Below, one piece after another: positions 1 through 9,043 of a stretch of 64,000 bases of DNA. The first letter of the stretch is position 1, and each line of letters starts with the position of its first letter. Below the pieces are notes generated by a model that made no database searches, was not told the DNA's origin, and saw only the letters and a list, made by a program, of their open reading frames with translations. Origin of the DNA: Pseudomonadota bacterium (GTDB lineage: Bacteria > Pseudomonadota > Alphaproteobacteria > Rhizobiales > Hyphomicrobiaceae); the NCBI GenBank assembly GCA_018242215.1, contig JAFECG010000028.1, forward strand, positions 62,001 through 126,000, written 5' to 3'. Position numbers and translations under genes: made by a program.

Positions 1-117
1 GCTGTGTGCTCGTCTCTCGTCAAGATCCCGATGGCTGGTGCACTCGATTCCCTCAATCTCGCGATCGCGACCGCGTTGGTGCTCTATCAGGTCCGCGGCC
101 CTTATCTGAAGCTCTGA
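1..117 (+). CDS. TrmH/SpoU-family RNA 2'-O-methyltransferase, C-terminal fragment
   Basis: Only the last 38 codons are in the window; reading frame 1 is open from base 1 to the TGA at 115-117. The end contains IPMAGALDSLNLAIATALV, the signature of the SPOUT-fold knot that binds S-adenosylmethionine in SpoU/TrmH enzymes, which 2'-O-methylate ribose in tRNA or rRNA. The exact target (tRNA Gm18, 23S G2251 or another) cannot be told from this piece. The next gene starts two bases after the stop, so the two are probably cotranscribed. Confidence 0.85.
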   Translation, partial: AVCSSLVKIPMAGALDSLNLAIATALVLYQVRGPYLKL

Positions 118-119
118 TC

Positions 120-1058
120 ATGCGCATCGAATATCACCGCACGTTGATTGCCGATCAGGTCCGGAACGAAGCCTTTTTCGCCGCGTTGAAAGCAGCGATC
201 GTGCCCGGAAAGTCGGTGGTCGCAGACATCGGCGCAGGCACCGGCCTCCTTGGCCTGATGGCATCGAAGCTTGGCGCAAAAGAAGTCTTTCTGTTCGAAA
301 CGGCGGAAGTCGCCGGCGTAGCCGCAGCCGTTTTGAAAGCCAACAAGGCGAAGCACTGCCATCTCATTCCCTGCCACTCGACCGAATTCCGGGATAAGCT
401 CGCCGCCGACATCATCGTTTCGGAAACCCTTGGCAACTACGCGCTCGAAGAAAACATCATCGCGACACTTGCCGATGCCCGCCAGCGCTTCCTGAAGCGG
501 GGCGGCAAGGTCATCCCGGATCACATCATTCAATACGTCGCTCCGGTCGTTGCGCCACGCATCGATGCTGAGCTGCGCGCCTGGGAGCGTGTCGGTTACG
601 AACTCGATCTCTCCGTCGCGCAGACGATGTCGCTGAACAACGCGTATGTGCGCGCGCTCCAGCCCGTCGAAATTCTCGACGGCTGTCGCAGCGCGATGGT
701 CTGGGACGAAATCGATCTCACGTCGGAAACCAAATCGAAGCGTCACGGCGAAGCCGAATGGCGGCTCCCGCGTCCAGCGAAGATCTACGGCTTCGCAACG
801 TGGTGGAAGGTCGAACTCGTGCCGGGCATCGGCTTTTCAACCGGCCCGCTGTCGCCGCGTACGCATTGGGAGCAGCTCTATTTTCCGCTGCTCGCTCCGA
901 TGGACGCCAGCCCGAGCGATCTCATCTCAGTCGATCTTCGCTCAAGTTCGTCGGAGGAGGCCGGAACGCACCTCGCCTGGACCGCTGTTCAGAAAAATGC
1001 GGCAGGCAAGGTGCTGTCGCGTCAGGCGCTCGACCTCGACAAAGGATATCTTCCCTAG
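120..1058 (+). CDS. PRMT-like SAM-dependent protein methyltransferase
   Basis: A 312-residue class I methyltransferase that resembles eukaryotic protein arginine methyltransferases. SAM motif I is VVADIGAGTGLLGLMASKLG at about residues 31-50. SETLGNYALEE at 101-111 matches the PRMT double-E loop, with E102 and E111 nine residues apart as in PRMT1. RTHWEQLYFPL near residue 248 matches the THW loop. These elements in PRMTs hold the arginine guanidinium, so arginine methylation is the best guess for activity, but the substrate is unknown. The ATG at 120 follows the upstream stop by two bases, which suggests coupling. A GTG start at 6 would only read through the upstream gene and is not used. Confidence 0.8.
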   Translation: MRIEYHRTLIADQVRNEAFFAALKAAIVPGKSVVADIGAGTGLLGLMASKLGAKEVFLFETAEVAGVAAAVLKANKAKHCHLIPCHSTEFRDKLAADIIVSETLGNYALEENIIATLADARQRFLKRGGKVIPDHIIQYVAPVVAPRIDAELRAWERVGYELDLSVAQTMSLNNAYVRALQPVEILDGCRSAMVWDEIDLTSETKSKRHGEAEWRLPRPAKIYGFATWWKVELVPGIGFSTGPLSPRTHWEQLYFPLLAPMDASPSDLISVDLRSSSSEEAGTHLAWTAVQKNAAGKVLSRQALDLDKGYLP

Positions 1059-1130
1059 TGCTGAGCCCGGCTGGCCGTCGCTCGATTATGATGCTATGCG
1101 GGCGGGCCATTCAGAGGGGAGGCAAATGCC

Positions 1131-1724
1131 ATGATGGTGCTGATCGTTGGATTGATCCTGTTTCTCGGCATCCATCTGCTTCCGACGGCTCCCGAGCTGC
1201 GCGACGGCTTGAAGGAGCGGATCGGCGACACCCCCTATAAAATCCTGTTCTCGCTGCTGTCGCTCGCCGGTTTGATCGTCATCATTCTGGGCTTCCACAA
1301 GCTGCAGCTCCATCCCGGCAAGAACCCGATTTTGTGGGAGCCGCCGATCTGGACGCGCCATATCGCGGTGGCTTTGATGCTGCCGGCGATGATACTGCTC
1401 GTTGCCTCGCTCATTCCGTCCCGCATCCGTACGGCGACGCGCCACCCGATGCTGATCGCGATCAAAACCTGGGCATTGGCGCACCTTCTTGCGAACGGCG
1501 ATCTTGCTGCACTTTTGATGTTTGGCTCGTTCCTAGCCTTTGCGGTGTACGACCGCATTTCCGTGAAGAAGCGCGGGGCAGCCGGGCCTCTCGGCAATGC
1601 CAAACCGGCGAGCGCATTCAATGACGTGCTCGTCGTTGTGATCGGCGTCGGGCTTTATGCGGCGCTGCTCTTCGGCGGACATCGATGGCTGATCGGCGTC
1701 TCGCCGATGCCGGAGCTCGGCTGA
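1131..1724 (+). CDS. nnrU: NnrU family membrane protein
   Basis: A 197-residue integral membrane protein with about five to six hydrophobic segments. The N-terminus (GLILFLGIHLLPTAPELR) and the segment ATRHPMLIAIKTWALAHLLA are typical of the NnrU/DUF1295-like family. In denitrifying Rhodobacterales nnrU is tied to nitrite and nitric-oxide reduction, but family members also occur outside denitrification loci and no nir or nor genes are seen here. There are two adjacent ATG codons (1131 and 1134), preceded by AGGGGAGG at 1115-1122. The 3' end overlaps the convergent gene on the minus strand by 70 bp. Confidence 0.85.
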   Translation: MMVLIVGLILFLGIHLLPTAPELRDGLKERIGDTPYKILFSLLSLAGLIVIILGFHKLQLHPGKNPILWEPPIWTRHIAVALMLPAMILLVASLIPSRIRTATRHPMLIAIKTWALAHLLANGDLAALLMFGSFLAFAVYDRISVKKRGAAGPLGNAKPASAFNDVLVVVIGVGLYAALLFGGHRWLIGVSPMPELG

Positions 1725-2353
1725 GACGGCGCCAGAACATTTGCAGGTTTGACGATACGTGTGAGCAGGAAGCCCGTGGCTACCGCAACCCAAGTTCCGC
1801 AGCCGATGATCCACGCCACCGGATCGATGACGTAGTCCCAGAAGTTGCGGCTCTCGCCGATGCCGAGCAGGAAGGCCGCGATGGCAACATTCAAAACGAC
1901 TGCCATCAAGCGGTATCCGCGAAAAATCGCATAGGCCATCATCAGAGCGGTCGCGCTGGGCAAAAGATATCCGCTGTAGCCGAGCATATACGTGTCGTAG
2001 TTGAGAAAGCCGGTGGCCGCCGGATAGAGGACGAGCCCCGCAACAGCCAACATCAGCGCTGCAAAGCGAAATTCTGCGGATCTCCCAATGCGCTGTCCGG
2101 TCGTGGCAGAAACCGCGAGTGCTAGGAGCAATACGAGACCCGGCAGCGACAGTCGACCGACTGCGGACACGGTCCATTCAAAAACCGAGCGCGTCGATAT
2201 TGGGATGAGCAATGTCGCGAGCACGAGGACAACGCTGGCAATAACGCGTGCTGTGGACGATTGCGTGAAAAAGCTCGCCACCGCTGCCGACGCCGTAAAG
2301 ATGATCAGCGCCGCACTCGCCCCATTCAATAAGATGTGAAGGCTCGCCGTCAT
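1655..2353 (-). CDS. Membrane protein of unknown function, coupled to the sialidase-like gene
   Basis: A 232-residue protein with about six to seven hydrophobic helices and a short polar C-terminal tail. I recognise no family. Its start codon overlaps the stop of the upstream sialidase-like gene (ATGA at 2350-2353, read on the minus strand), so the two are almost certainly translated together. A role as membrane partner or exporter of that protein or its product is inference only. The 3' end runs 70 bp into the convergent nnrU gene. Confidence 0.75.
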   Translation of the reverse strand: MTASLHILLNGASAALIIFTASAAVASFFTQSSTARVIASVVLVLATLLIPISTRSVFEWTVSAVGRLSLPGLVLLLALAVSATTGQRIGRSAEFRFAALMLAVAGLVLYPAATGFLNYDTYMLGYSGYLLPSATALMMAYAIFRGYRLMAVVLNVAIAAFLLGIGESRNFWDYVIDPVAWIIGCGTWVAVATGFLLTRIVKPANVLAPSQPSSGIGETPISHRCPPKSSAA

Positions 2354-3531
2354 TGCTGTGCCGCCGGAGATTGCGCGCCATGTTCGATCCAGGCGCTCGA
2401 AACGCGCACGTGATTGATCGTTCCCATCGGGCGGGAATAGACAACGTCATATTGTCCGGACGCGGACGAGATCAGGAAGGGGTAAGCGACGTTCGATTTC
2501 TTGAGCATGTTGTCCGTCCGGGCTACGACGCCAACGCGCCGGAAGGTTTTCCCTTCGAGATCGGTGAGCGCCAGCGTGATATTGCGCTCGGTCTCTGGAT
2601 CATCATTGAAGGCCATCAAAATATGAGACGCGTCATATCGGATCGCAGAGATCGGGCCGCTCGGATTCGGCAGATCGATAGGAGCAGGTGGCGTCCAGCT
2701 TTTTCCCCCATCGTCGGTACGCGACATCAGAATCTTGTGAGGGCTCGCGTGCCTCAGGCGTCGCACGAAGACGATGGCTGTCGAGGGGCCGGTCGGAACG
2801 ATCATCGGCTGATACCCGACTTTCCCACCGCCGCCTATCCGCCGCCGGTCGACGACCTTGCCATCCTGATTGAGGACCAGCAGAACGGGAAATTTCCGGT
2901 TCATCTCCTGATAGACGGGAAGTCCGATCCGGCCGTCGGTAAAGAGGAAGGGCGTCGACTTTGTGAGATGCGACAGGTTTAAGAACGGGGAAGCATAGAT
3001 CCGCTCTGCCGGTCCCCACGTTTCTCCGTTGTCGAGACTGCGGACCAATTCGATTTCGCAGGTTGCCCACCCGCTGAGGCGCGATGCTGCAAAGAACAAC
3101 CAGATCTCTTTATCGGAACGGCGGAATGGAACCGGATTAGCGAGGGATTTGATCGTCATTGCGATGTCGCCGCTGACGCGCGCGCTGTCCGTCACGACGC
3201 GCGGCTTCGACCATCGCGCGCCATCAAAACGCGCCGAAACGATCTCCGCGTTGGCCGCGCCCTCGTACAATGCGCGATACCAGAAAGCCAAGACACCGTC
3301 AGGAGTTTCGACAGCCGAAGCAGCGTGAACGAAATTATGATCGCCAGTCGGTGTTATGACTTCACCACTCGGTTCAAGGGCCCCCCGAACGGGCGTGTCA
3401 GGAATGTTGATGGCGAACGTCCATGGCGCATTCTGCGGCGCCATTTTATGGAAGAGCAGGACGATGAGAACCGCCGAGAACAGAGCGATTGCCCACCCCG
3501 CCAAGGCTTCGGAGCTGCGATTTGTCAGCAA
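2350..3531 (-). CDS. Membrane-anchored exo-alpha-sialidase-like (BNR-repeat) protein
   Basis: A 393-residue protein with one N-terminal transmembrane segment (about residues 12-28) and a large exported domain. Two Asp-box motifs are visible, SLDNGETW and RTDDGGKSW, as in the six-bladed beta-propeller of sialidases and related glycosidases. TWGPAERIY and the repeated S/T-x-D-x-G-x-x-W spacing support the fold. Catalytic residues for sialic acid cleavage cannot be confirmed by eye, so the substrate could be another acidic sugar. The gene lies 123 bp downstream of the L,D-transpeptidase gene in the same direction and is coupled to the following membrane protein gene. Confidence 0.75.
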   Translation of the reverse strand: MLTNRSSEALAGWAIALFSAVLIVLLFHKMAPQNAPWTFAINIPDTPVRGALEPSGEVITPTGDHNFVHAASAVETPDGVLAFWYRALYEGAANAEIVSARFDGARWSKPRVVTDSARVSGDIAMTIKSLANPVPFRRSDKEIWLFFAASRLSGWATCEIELVRSLDNGETWGPAERIYASPFLNLSHLTKSTPFLFTDGRIGLPVYQEMNRKFPVLLVLNQDGKVVDRRRIGGGGKVGYQPMIVPTGPSTAIVFVRRLRHASPHKILMSRTDDGGKSWTPPAPIDLPNPSGPISAIRYDASHILMAFNDDPETERNITLALTDLEGKTFRRVGVVARTDNMLKKSNVAYPFLISSASGQYDVVYSRPMGTINHVRVSSAWIEHGAQSPAAQQ

Positions 3532-3654
3532 AATTGGTGCACCGCCTGCTATCGAGCCTCGGGAATAGACAAATAAAGGCCACTGTCAACAAGCAGGGAA
3601 ACGCCGTAAGCAGACAAACCCGACGCCGGCCGAGAAAACAAATGACCGGTGTGT

Positions 3655-5361
3655 CTATCGTGTCAGGACCACGAACTCGGTGCCGCTGCCGTTCTCATTC
3701 AACGGCAATTCCCGGTCCGAGACGATAAGCGAAGAGCCCGGTCGCGCGCGTTCGGTAATCGTTTGCAGAATTTCGTCCGGAATAGTGAACGCGGCAAGCG
3801 CCTCGGTCGCCATTTGAACGTCCGATCCTTCTCCCTGCGCGGACGCGGTCCTGCGCTTTTTCTGGTCGAACGGCTGGCCAGGCATTGGCGTTTGCGCGCT
3901 GACCAGACGCCAATCGAAGGTATTCGGGTCGCTGCCATAGCGCATTGCGGTGAAGACGTGCGTCCCGACCTTGTGCGCCAGGGGTGTCACCGTGATCGGA
4001 GCCTCAAGAAGCGGTTCGAAGCCCTGACGGACATAAATTCGCTGCGCCCTGAGGCTGACAAGCACGGCGATCGGCTTCGAGCGACGCCGCATTTCCTTGT
4101 TGGCATCGCTCAGCGATGCCGTTGCTGAGGTTAGGTCGGCCTCGGCATCGCGGAATGCATCGACGGCCGAATCTCGCGCAGTCTGCGCGGCAGAGTAGAC
4201 TGCCTGCACTTCCGCGAAGTTCATTTCGCCTTGCGCCGCATCCGCCCGCGCCTTGTCAGCCGCAATCGTCAGGTCGAGCAGCGCGTTCTCGAGTTCGCCC
4301 TCGCGATCCATGGCATTGTCGGATTGTGCGCCGGCTTGCGATCTTGTGCCGGATGGCCCGGCGCCGCCTGACATATAAGTTTCGAAAGACGCCATCGCGT
4401 CTTTTTGCCGGCTTTCGGCTGTTTTGACGGCGGCCCGGAGAGGCGCGATGACGTTGCGAGCCGATTCGAATTTCTGCCGTGCATCGTCAAAATCTTTCGC
4501 GGTCGCTTTGACTTTGTCGTCGGCAGCCGTCAGCGCAGCTTGCGCTGTCTTGAGCGCCGTCCGCGCATTGTCGAGCTTTTCCTGCATGATCTGATCGGCT
4601 TCAGTGCGTGTCGTCGGCCTGCGTTGCGGATCTTTCGGCATGTCCGCCACCGCTCGGAGAAGAGCGGGCGAAACGCCGATGAGCCTGGGAAGGCCCTGCG
4701 GCGTATCCGACGTCGAATTATCGTCCGTGCGATCATTGACTGCGATGAGCTGCGGCCGCGATGGATCCGACGTCATCGCCGTGGCGTCATCGAGGGGAAG
4801 CGGTTTGAAGAGTTTCGGATTTTCGAATGGGATCGGCGCGGGATCGTCATAGGAAACGACCACGCGATTGCCAATCTTGGTCAGTCCGTAGAGTTTTCGC
4901 GCGAAGCTATAGGGAAGTCGGATGCATCCGTGCGAAGCGCGATAACCCGGCACGATACCGGCGTGCAGCGCAATGCCCGACCATGTGATGCGCTCCTGGT
5001 AGGGCATCGACGCGCCAGAGTAGATATTGCTGACGTGATAGACGTTCTTTTCGAGAATTGAGAACACGCCCATCGGCGTATCGTGGCCCGGCTTGCCCGA
5101 CGAAATGCGCGACGACGCGACTTCCCCATTGATGTCGTAGACTCGGACGTGCTGCTTTTTGATCGAGACGACGACGAGCAGTGGCGCGCTCGACTGCGCC
5201 GCGAGCATCGAGTCACTTTGGGACTTGAGCCGGAGAAGTCCGCTTTTCGATTTCGCGTCGGCTGTGAGAGGACTGGTCAGAACGGCCAACGCGATCGCGC
5301 CAACCGCGATCGAACGCAATGCCGGAGAAACTCTGCCTCTGACTTCCGCTGAACGACGCAC
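3655..5361 (-). CDS. L,D-transpeptidase (YkuD) with coiled-coil and a second, degenerate YkuD-like domain
   Basis: A 568-residue exported protein. A signal peptide covers about residues 1-36 (hydrophobic AVGAIALAVLTSPLTADA). A YkuD catalytic domain covers about 60-170 and carries the active-site motif HAGIVPGYRASHGCIRLP. Such enzymes form 3-3 cross-links in peptidoglycan or attach proteins to it. Residues about 265-430 are charged, Ala-rich and coiled-coil-like. The C-terminal part (VLVSLRAQRIYVRQ to the end) again looks like the first half of a YkuD domain but has no SHGC motif. The catalytic Cys-His pair is therefore present only in the N-terminal copy. Confidence 0.85.
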   Translation of the reverse strand: MRRSAEVRGRVSPALRSIAVGAIALAVLTSPLTADAKSKSGLLRLKSQSDSMLAAQSSAPLLVVVSIKKQHVRVYDINGEVASSRISSGKPGHDTPMGVFSILEKNVYHVSNIYSGASMPYQERITWSGIALHAGIVPGYRASHGCIRLPYSFARKLYGLTKIGNRVVVSYDDPAPIPFENPKLFKPLPLDDATAMTSDPSRPQLIAVNDRTDDNSTSDTPQGLPRLIGVSPALLRAVADMPKDPQRRPTTRTEADQIMQEKLDNARTALKTAQAALTAADDKVKATAKDFDDARQKFESARNVIAPLRAAVKTAESRQKDAMASFETYMSGGAGPSGTRSQAGAQSDNAMDREGELENALLDLTIAADKARADAAQGEMNFAEVQAVYSAAQTARDSAVDAFRDAEADLTSATASLSDANKEMRRRSKPIAVLVSLRAQRIYVRQGFEPLLEAPITVTPLAHKVGTHVFTAMRYGSDPNTFDWRLVSAQTPMPGQPFDQKKRRTASAQGEGSDVQMATEALAAFTIPDEILQTITERARPGSSLIVSDRELPLNENGSGTEFVVLTR

Positions 5362-5749
5362 GCAACCTACCCCGACGTCGAAATGAACGAGACCCGTCGC
5401 TGCAACATGACCGAACCTGCGATGGCCCGGGAAGTATCGCTGAGAATTGGCTATCAGACGCCAATCAAGCCGCGCAACGAGGGAGCGCTCCGCCGGAGCA
5501 TTCGACGGGCGCGATGTTGCGCCAATTCAACGCTATGGCCGGTTGTGCCATAATAAGTGTGGACGCCGTGTGGAAAAATTTACCATGCGCGTTCGTTTCT
5601 TCACCGCGCGAAGCTGGCGAACGCCCGCGCCGTTTCGTAAACTGTGTTTAGCTACTGAGGATGACGAGGCGGGCCGCCGACCCCACATCATCCCTGGAAA
5701 TGGCTCGACGTGAGCCGCCGAGACCTCCGCCCAAGGCGATTGGAGCAAT
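5362..5749. other. Intergenic region between the divergent L,D-transpeptidase gene and panB
   Basis: This 388-bp stretch separates two divergently transcribed genes and must hold both promoters. The longest open frame (5447-5713) reads as Arg-rich sequence with no recognisable domain, so I do not call a gene. A short inverted repeat TAAAC-TGT-GTTTA lies at 5638-5650. No convincing sigma-70 promoter could be assigned by eye. Confidence 0.5.
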
Positions 5750-6631
5750 ATGTCTATTCACGTTAAACGCCGTCGGCTGATGGCGCCCGACATCGCCGCC
5801 CGTAAAGGCGGAGATCCGATCGTCGCGCTCACCTCCTATCACGCGCACACCGCCGCCATTGCCGACAATCACTGCGATTTTCTTCTGGTCGGCGACAGCC
5901 TCGGAATGGTGATGCACGGCTACGAGACGACCGTTCCCGTTCCGCTCGAACTGATGATCATGCACGGCCAGGCCGTGGTACGCGGTTCAAAAAAAGCTCT
6001 CGTCGTGGTCGATATGCCGTTCGCGACTTACGAGGAAAGCCCCTCCGTCGCATTCCGCAACGCCGCCCGTGTGATGAAGGAAACCGACTGCGGCGCCGTC
6101 AAGCTGGAAGGCGGGCGCCGCATGGCTGAAACGATCCGATACCTCGTCGATCGCGGCATCCCCGTAATGGCTCACATCGGCCTTACCCCGCAATCCGTTA
6201 ACGTCCTTGGCGGTTTCAAGACCCAGGGGCGTACTGTCGACCAATGGGCGGCGATCGAAGAAGACGCGCGCATCGTCGCGGAAGCCGGAGCCTTCGCCGT
6301 TGTCCTGGAAGCTATGACGGCCCCTCTCGCCGAACGGATCACGAAGGCGATACCGATACCGACCGTAGGAATCGGAGCGTCCGCAGGCTGTGACGGCCAG
6401 ATCCTCGTGATGGAGGATATGCTCGGTCTGTCGCCCGACGTTCCGAAATTCGTTAAGAAATTCGGCGCCATCGGGACGGCGATCGACCGGGCCATCGCCG
6501 CCTATGCCGACGAAGTCCGGGCGCGCACTTTTCCGGCCCCCGAGCATACCTATGCTCTGAAGACGCCGGCGATGGCAGCATCGGTGACGCCCGTGCGGGC
6601 CACGAAAAAGCCCAAGACACCGACAACTTAG
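5750..6631 (+). CDS. panB: 3-methyl-2-oxobutanoate hydroxymethyltransferase
   Basis: A 293-residue PanB, which transfers a hydroxymethyl group from 5,10-methylenetetrahydrofolate to 2-oxoisovalerate to give ketopantoate, the first committed step to pantothenate and CoA. It is a cytoplasmic TIM barrel. Visible family motifs are [15 protein letters not shown] (metal-binding Asp), [10 protein letters not shown] (second metal-binding Asp), [26 protein letters not shown] (catalytic Glu) and [20 protein letters not shown] with minor variation. Length is slightly above the usual 265-280 because of a Lys/Pro/Thr-rich tail. No panC follows; the next genes concern the envelope and ribosome assembly. 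Confidence 0.97.
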   Translation: MSIHVKRRRLMAPDIAARKGGDPIVALTSYHAHTAAIADNHCDFLLVGDSLGMVMHGYETTVPVPLELMIMHGQAVVRGSKKALVVVDMPFATYEESPSVAFRNAARVMKETDCGAVKLEGGRRMAETIRYLVDRGIPVMAHIGLTPQSVNVLGGFKTQGRTVDQWAAIEEDARIVAEAGAFAVVLEAMTAPLAERITKAIPIPTVGIGASAGCDGQILVMEDMLGLSPDVPKFVKKFGAIGTAIDRAIAAYADEVRARTFPAPEHTYALKTPAMAASVTPVRATKKPKTPTT

Positions 6632-6790
6632 CATCTTCGAGGCGGGATAGGCCCCCGATACGCAACGGAATCTTTGCCTGAGGGCTTGCCCGGAACGCTT
6701 GCTCGGTTATCTATGCCCGCAAAACCGGGTTGGCCGTGGGAAATCCCTCGTTCCGAGTTCCGGCGAAAGAATGAGGTTTAAAGTAGCTCG

Positions 6791-7579
6791 ATGGCCGACG
6801 ACAACGACAGCCTGCTTCGCGAGGTCCAGGAAGAAATCCGCCGCGAGCAGCTGCAGAAAATCTGGCAGCGGTACAATGGGTTGATCCTTGGCGCGGTGAC
6901 GCTCATCATTCTCAGCGTCGCAGGATATCAGTACCTTGAGAAGCGACGCGTGGGCTCGGAAGAAGCTGCGGGCGCTAATTTCGCGACGGCTGAAACACTG
7001 AGCGACGACAAGAAAAAAGACGACGCGGAAAAGGCCTTCAAGGCGATCGCCGAAAACGGTCCGGCAGGTTACGCGGCGCTGGCGAAGTTGCGCTTGGCCG
7101 GCGCTGAGGCGAAGGACGGCAAGACGGCCGATGCTGTTGCAACCTTTGATTCCCTCGCCAAGCAACCCGGCGCCGACGCCTTGTTGAGAGATTTTGCACA
7201 ACTCCAGGCAGCCTCTTTGCAGATGGAGACCGCGGACTATGCGGAAATCGAGAATCGTCTGACACCTCTCATGGCGGACGGCGCGCCCTTCGCCAACAGC
7301 GCGCGCGAACTCTTGGGATTGGCTGCGTACAAGGCGAAGAAATACGATGATGCACGCAAATATCTCGAACCTCTCTTGATCGATCCCAACGTCTCTGAAG
7401 ACCTTCAGAACCGTGTTAAGATCATAATGGGAGAGATCGCATCGGCGCAGGTCGCGACAAACACACCACCACCGCCGGCGCTATCCAGTTCGGGGTCGGC
7501 ACCCGAAAAGCCGGCCGAGCCGGCGAAGACCGAACCGCAGCCTCAGACGGGTGGGACTGCGAGCACCGACAAAAAGTAG
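6791..7579 (+). CDS. YfgM-like membrane-anchored TPR protein
   Basis: A 262-residue protein with a cytoplasmic N-terminus (ADDNDSLLREVQEEIRREQ), one transmembrane segment at about 31-50 and a periplasmic TPR-like helical domain, ending in a Pro/Glu/Thr-rich tail. This matches YfgM/TPR_21 proteins, which in E. coli bind the SecYEG translocon and periplasmic chaperones. It precedes bamB and der, the same order as yfgM-bamB-der in gammaproteobacteria, which supports the call. The ATG at 6791 follows a GAATGAGG stretch about 15 bases upstream. Confidence 0.85.
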   Translation: MADDNDSLLREVQEEIRREQLQKIWQRYNGLILGAVTLIILSVAGYQYLEKRRVGSEEAAGANFATAETLSDDKKKDDAEKAFKAIAENGPAGYAALAKLRLAGAEAKDGKTADAVATFDSLAKQPGADALLRDFAQLQAASLQMETADYAEIENRLTPLMADGAPFANSARELLGLAAYKAKKYDDARKYLEPLLIDPNVSEDLQNRVKIIMGEIASAQVATNTPPPPALSSSGSAPEKPAEPAKTEPQPQTGGTASTDKK

Positions 7580-7608
7580 AACCGCGAAGCGGTGAGGGGA
7601 GAACAGGC

Positions 7609-8958
7609 TTGTTGGGTAAAGGGGGATGGCAATTCCGGGTCGGCGCGACGTCGCTGCTGGCGATCGTCTCGGTGCTTTGGCTCGGCGGCTGTGCGGGTGA
7701 TGGACCCTCCCTTCCCAAAATCGGCGAGCTCAATCCCTTCAAGGAAAAACAGACGCCGTTGCCGGGACGGCGTATCCCCATCGTCGAGACAACGGAAAGC
7801 ATTTCCTCCAATCTGGCGGATGCCAATACGCCAATCGTAATCCCGTCTCCACGCATGAATGATGCCTGGTCCCAACCCGGCGGCGACGCCAATAACGCGC
7901 CCGGCAACCTCGCGCTCAACGGAGCGCTGCATCAGCTTTGGAGTGTGAGCGCCGGCGAGGGCTCGTCGAAGACGGGTCGTGTCACGGCGAGCCCGATCGT
8001 CTTCGATGGACGCATTTACACGCTCGATGCTGGGGCCAACGTGTCTGCGTTCACTCTGTCGGGCAGCAGCGTGTTTACGATTGCAACTAAGCCGGAAACG
8101 ACGGTCGGGCTGGGCGGCTATGGCGGCGGACTTGCAGCCGATAACGGGCGCCTCTACGTGGCCAACGGCTACGGCGTCGTCGCGGCGATGGATCCCGCGA
8201 CCGGCAAGTCGATCTGGTCGAAAAATCTCGACGTGCCGGTGCGTGCCGCGCCGACGGCTGCCGGTGACCGGCTTTACGTCATTACGATCGACGGACGGTT
8301 CTATTGTCTGAGCGGCATCGACGGGTCGGAGCTTTGGGCCGCGCGAGGTCTGCCGCAGAGCGCAAGCCTCATGACGTCGACAAGCCCTGCCGTCACTGAT
8401 GACGTGGTCGTGGTGCCGTATCCGTCAGGGGATATCATGGCGTTCAAGTTGTCCGACGGTTCGACCGTCTGGACGGAGAACCTTGCCCGGACACGACAGA
8501 CCTCACAGATCGCCTCGATGAGCGATGTCGCGCGTCCGGCGATAGATAACGGGGTCGTTTTTGCGATCGGGCACGCCGGACGGATGGTCGCCGCGAAAGC
8601 AAAGACGGGCGATCGGCTCTGGTCATTGAGCATCCCGGGCTCGGAGCCGCCGTGCGTCGCCGGAGGCTCGGTTTACGTGGTCGATACTGGCGGGCGTCTG
8701 ATGGCGCTCTCGCGCACCGACGGCAAGACCCAGTGGCTGACCCAGCTTCCCGCAGCCAAGAATTACGCAGGTCCCATTCTGGCGGCTAACACCCTTTGGC
8801 TGGTCTCGAGCACCGGCGACGTCGTGAGCGTCGATCCGGTAACCGGCAAGGTCGGCGGCACGATGAGCATTGGCGACAAGGTCTTCATTCCGCCGATCGT
8901 GGCGCAGGGCCACATGTTCGTTTTGACGGATTCTGCGAAACTCATCGCCCTCAACTGA
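7609..8958 (+). CDS. bamB: BamB-like outer-membrane assembly lipoprotein (PQQ-type beta-propeller)
   Basis: A 449-residue lipoprotein. The N-terminal signal ends in a lipobox (LWLGGC, Cys at about residue 28). The rest is an eight-bladed propeller of PQQ-like repeats, for example DPATGKSIWSK, DGSELWAARG, SDGSTVWTENL, KTGDRLWSLSI and DGKTQWLTQL. BamB belongs to the BAM complex that inserts beta-barrel proteins into the outer membrane. The start is TTG, either 7609 or 7612; no ATG or GTG lies upstream of the signal peptide. It sits 29 bp after the YfgM-like gene and 85 bp before der. Confidence 0.9.
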   Translation: MLGKGGWQFRVGATSLLAIVSVLWLGGCAGDGPSLPKIGELNPFKEKQTPLPGRRIPIVETTESISSNLADANTPIVIPSPRMNDAWSQPGGDANNAPGNLALNGALHQLWSVSAGEGSSKTGRVTASPIVFDGRIYTLDAGANVSAFTLSGSSVFTIATKPETTVGLGGYGGGLAADNGRLYVANGYGVVAAMDPATGKSIWSKNLDVPVRAAPTAAGDRLYVITIDGRFYCLSGIDGSELWAARGLPQSASLMTSTSPAVTDDVVVVPYPSGDIMAFKLSDGSTVWTENLARTRQTSQIASMSDVARPAIDNGVVFAIGHAGRMVAAKAKTGDRLWSLSIPGSEPPCVAGGSVYVVDTGGRLMALSRTDGKTQWLTQLPAAKNYAGPILAANTLWLVSSTGDVVSVDPVTGKVGGTMSIGDKVFIPPIVAQGHMFVLTDSAKLIALN

Positions 8959-9043
8959 GAATTGGGCTAGGAGGGCGTGTCGCTGCGCGGCATTCGATCC
9001 GCTGGCGGCCTGTATCCCACATCCCCCAAGTTCGGTTCTTCTT

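Noticed and set aside
102..746. Long minus-strand frame opposite the PRMT-like gene
   Set aside because: It is the high-GC shadow of the real gene; no domain or start signal, and the plus-strand protein has clear motifs.
5447..5713. 88-residue plus-strand frame before panB
   Set aside because: Arg-rich composition, no domain, lies in a divergent promoter region.
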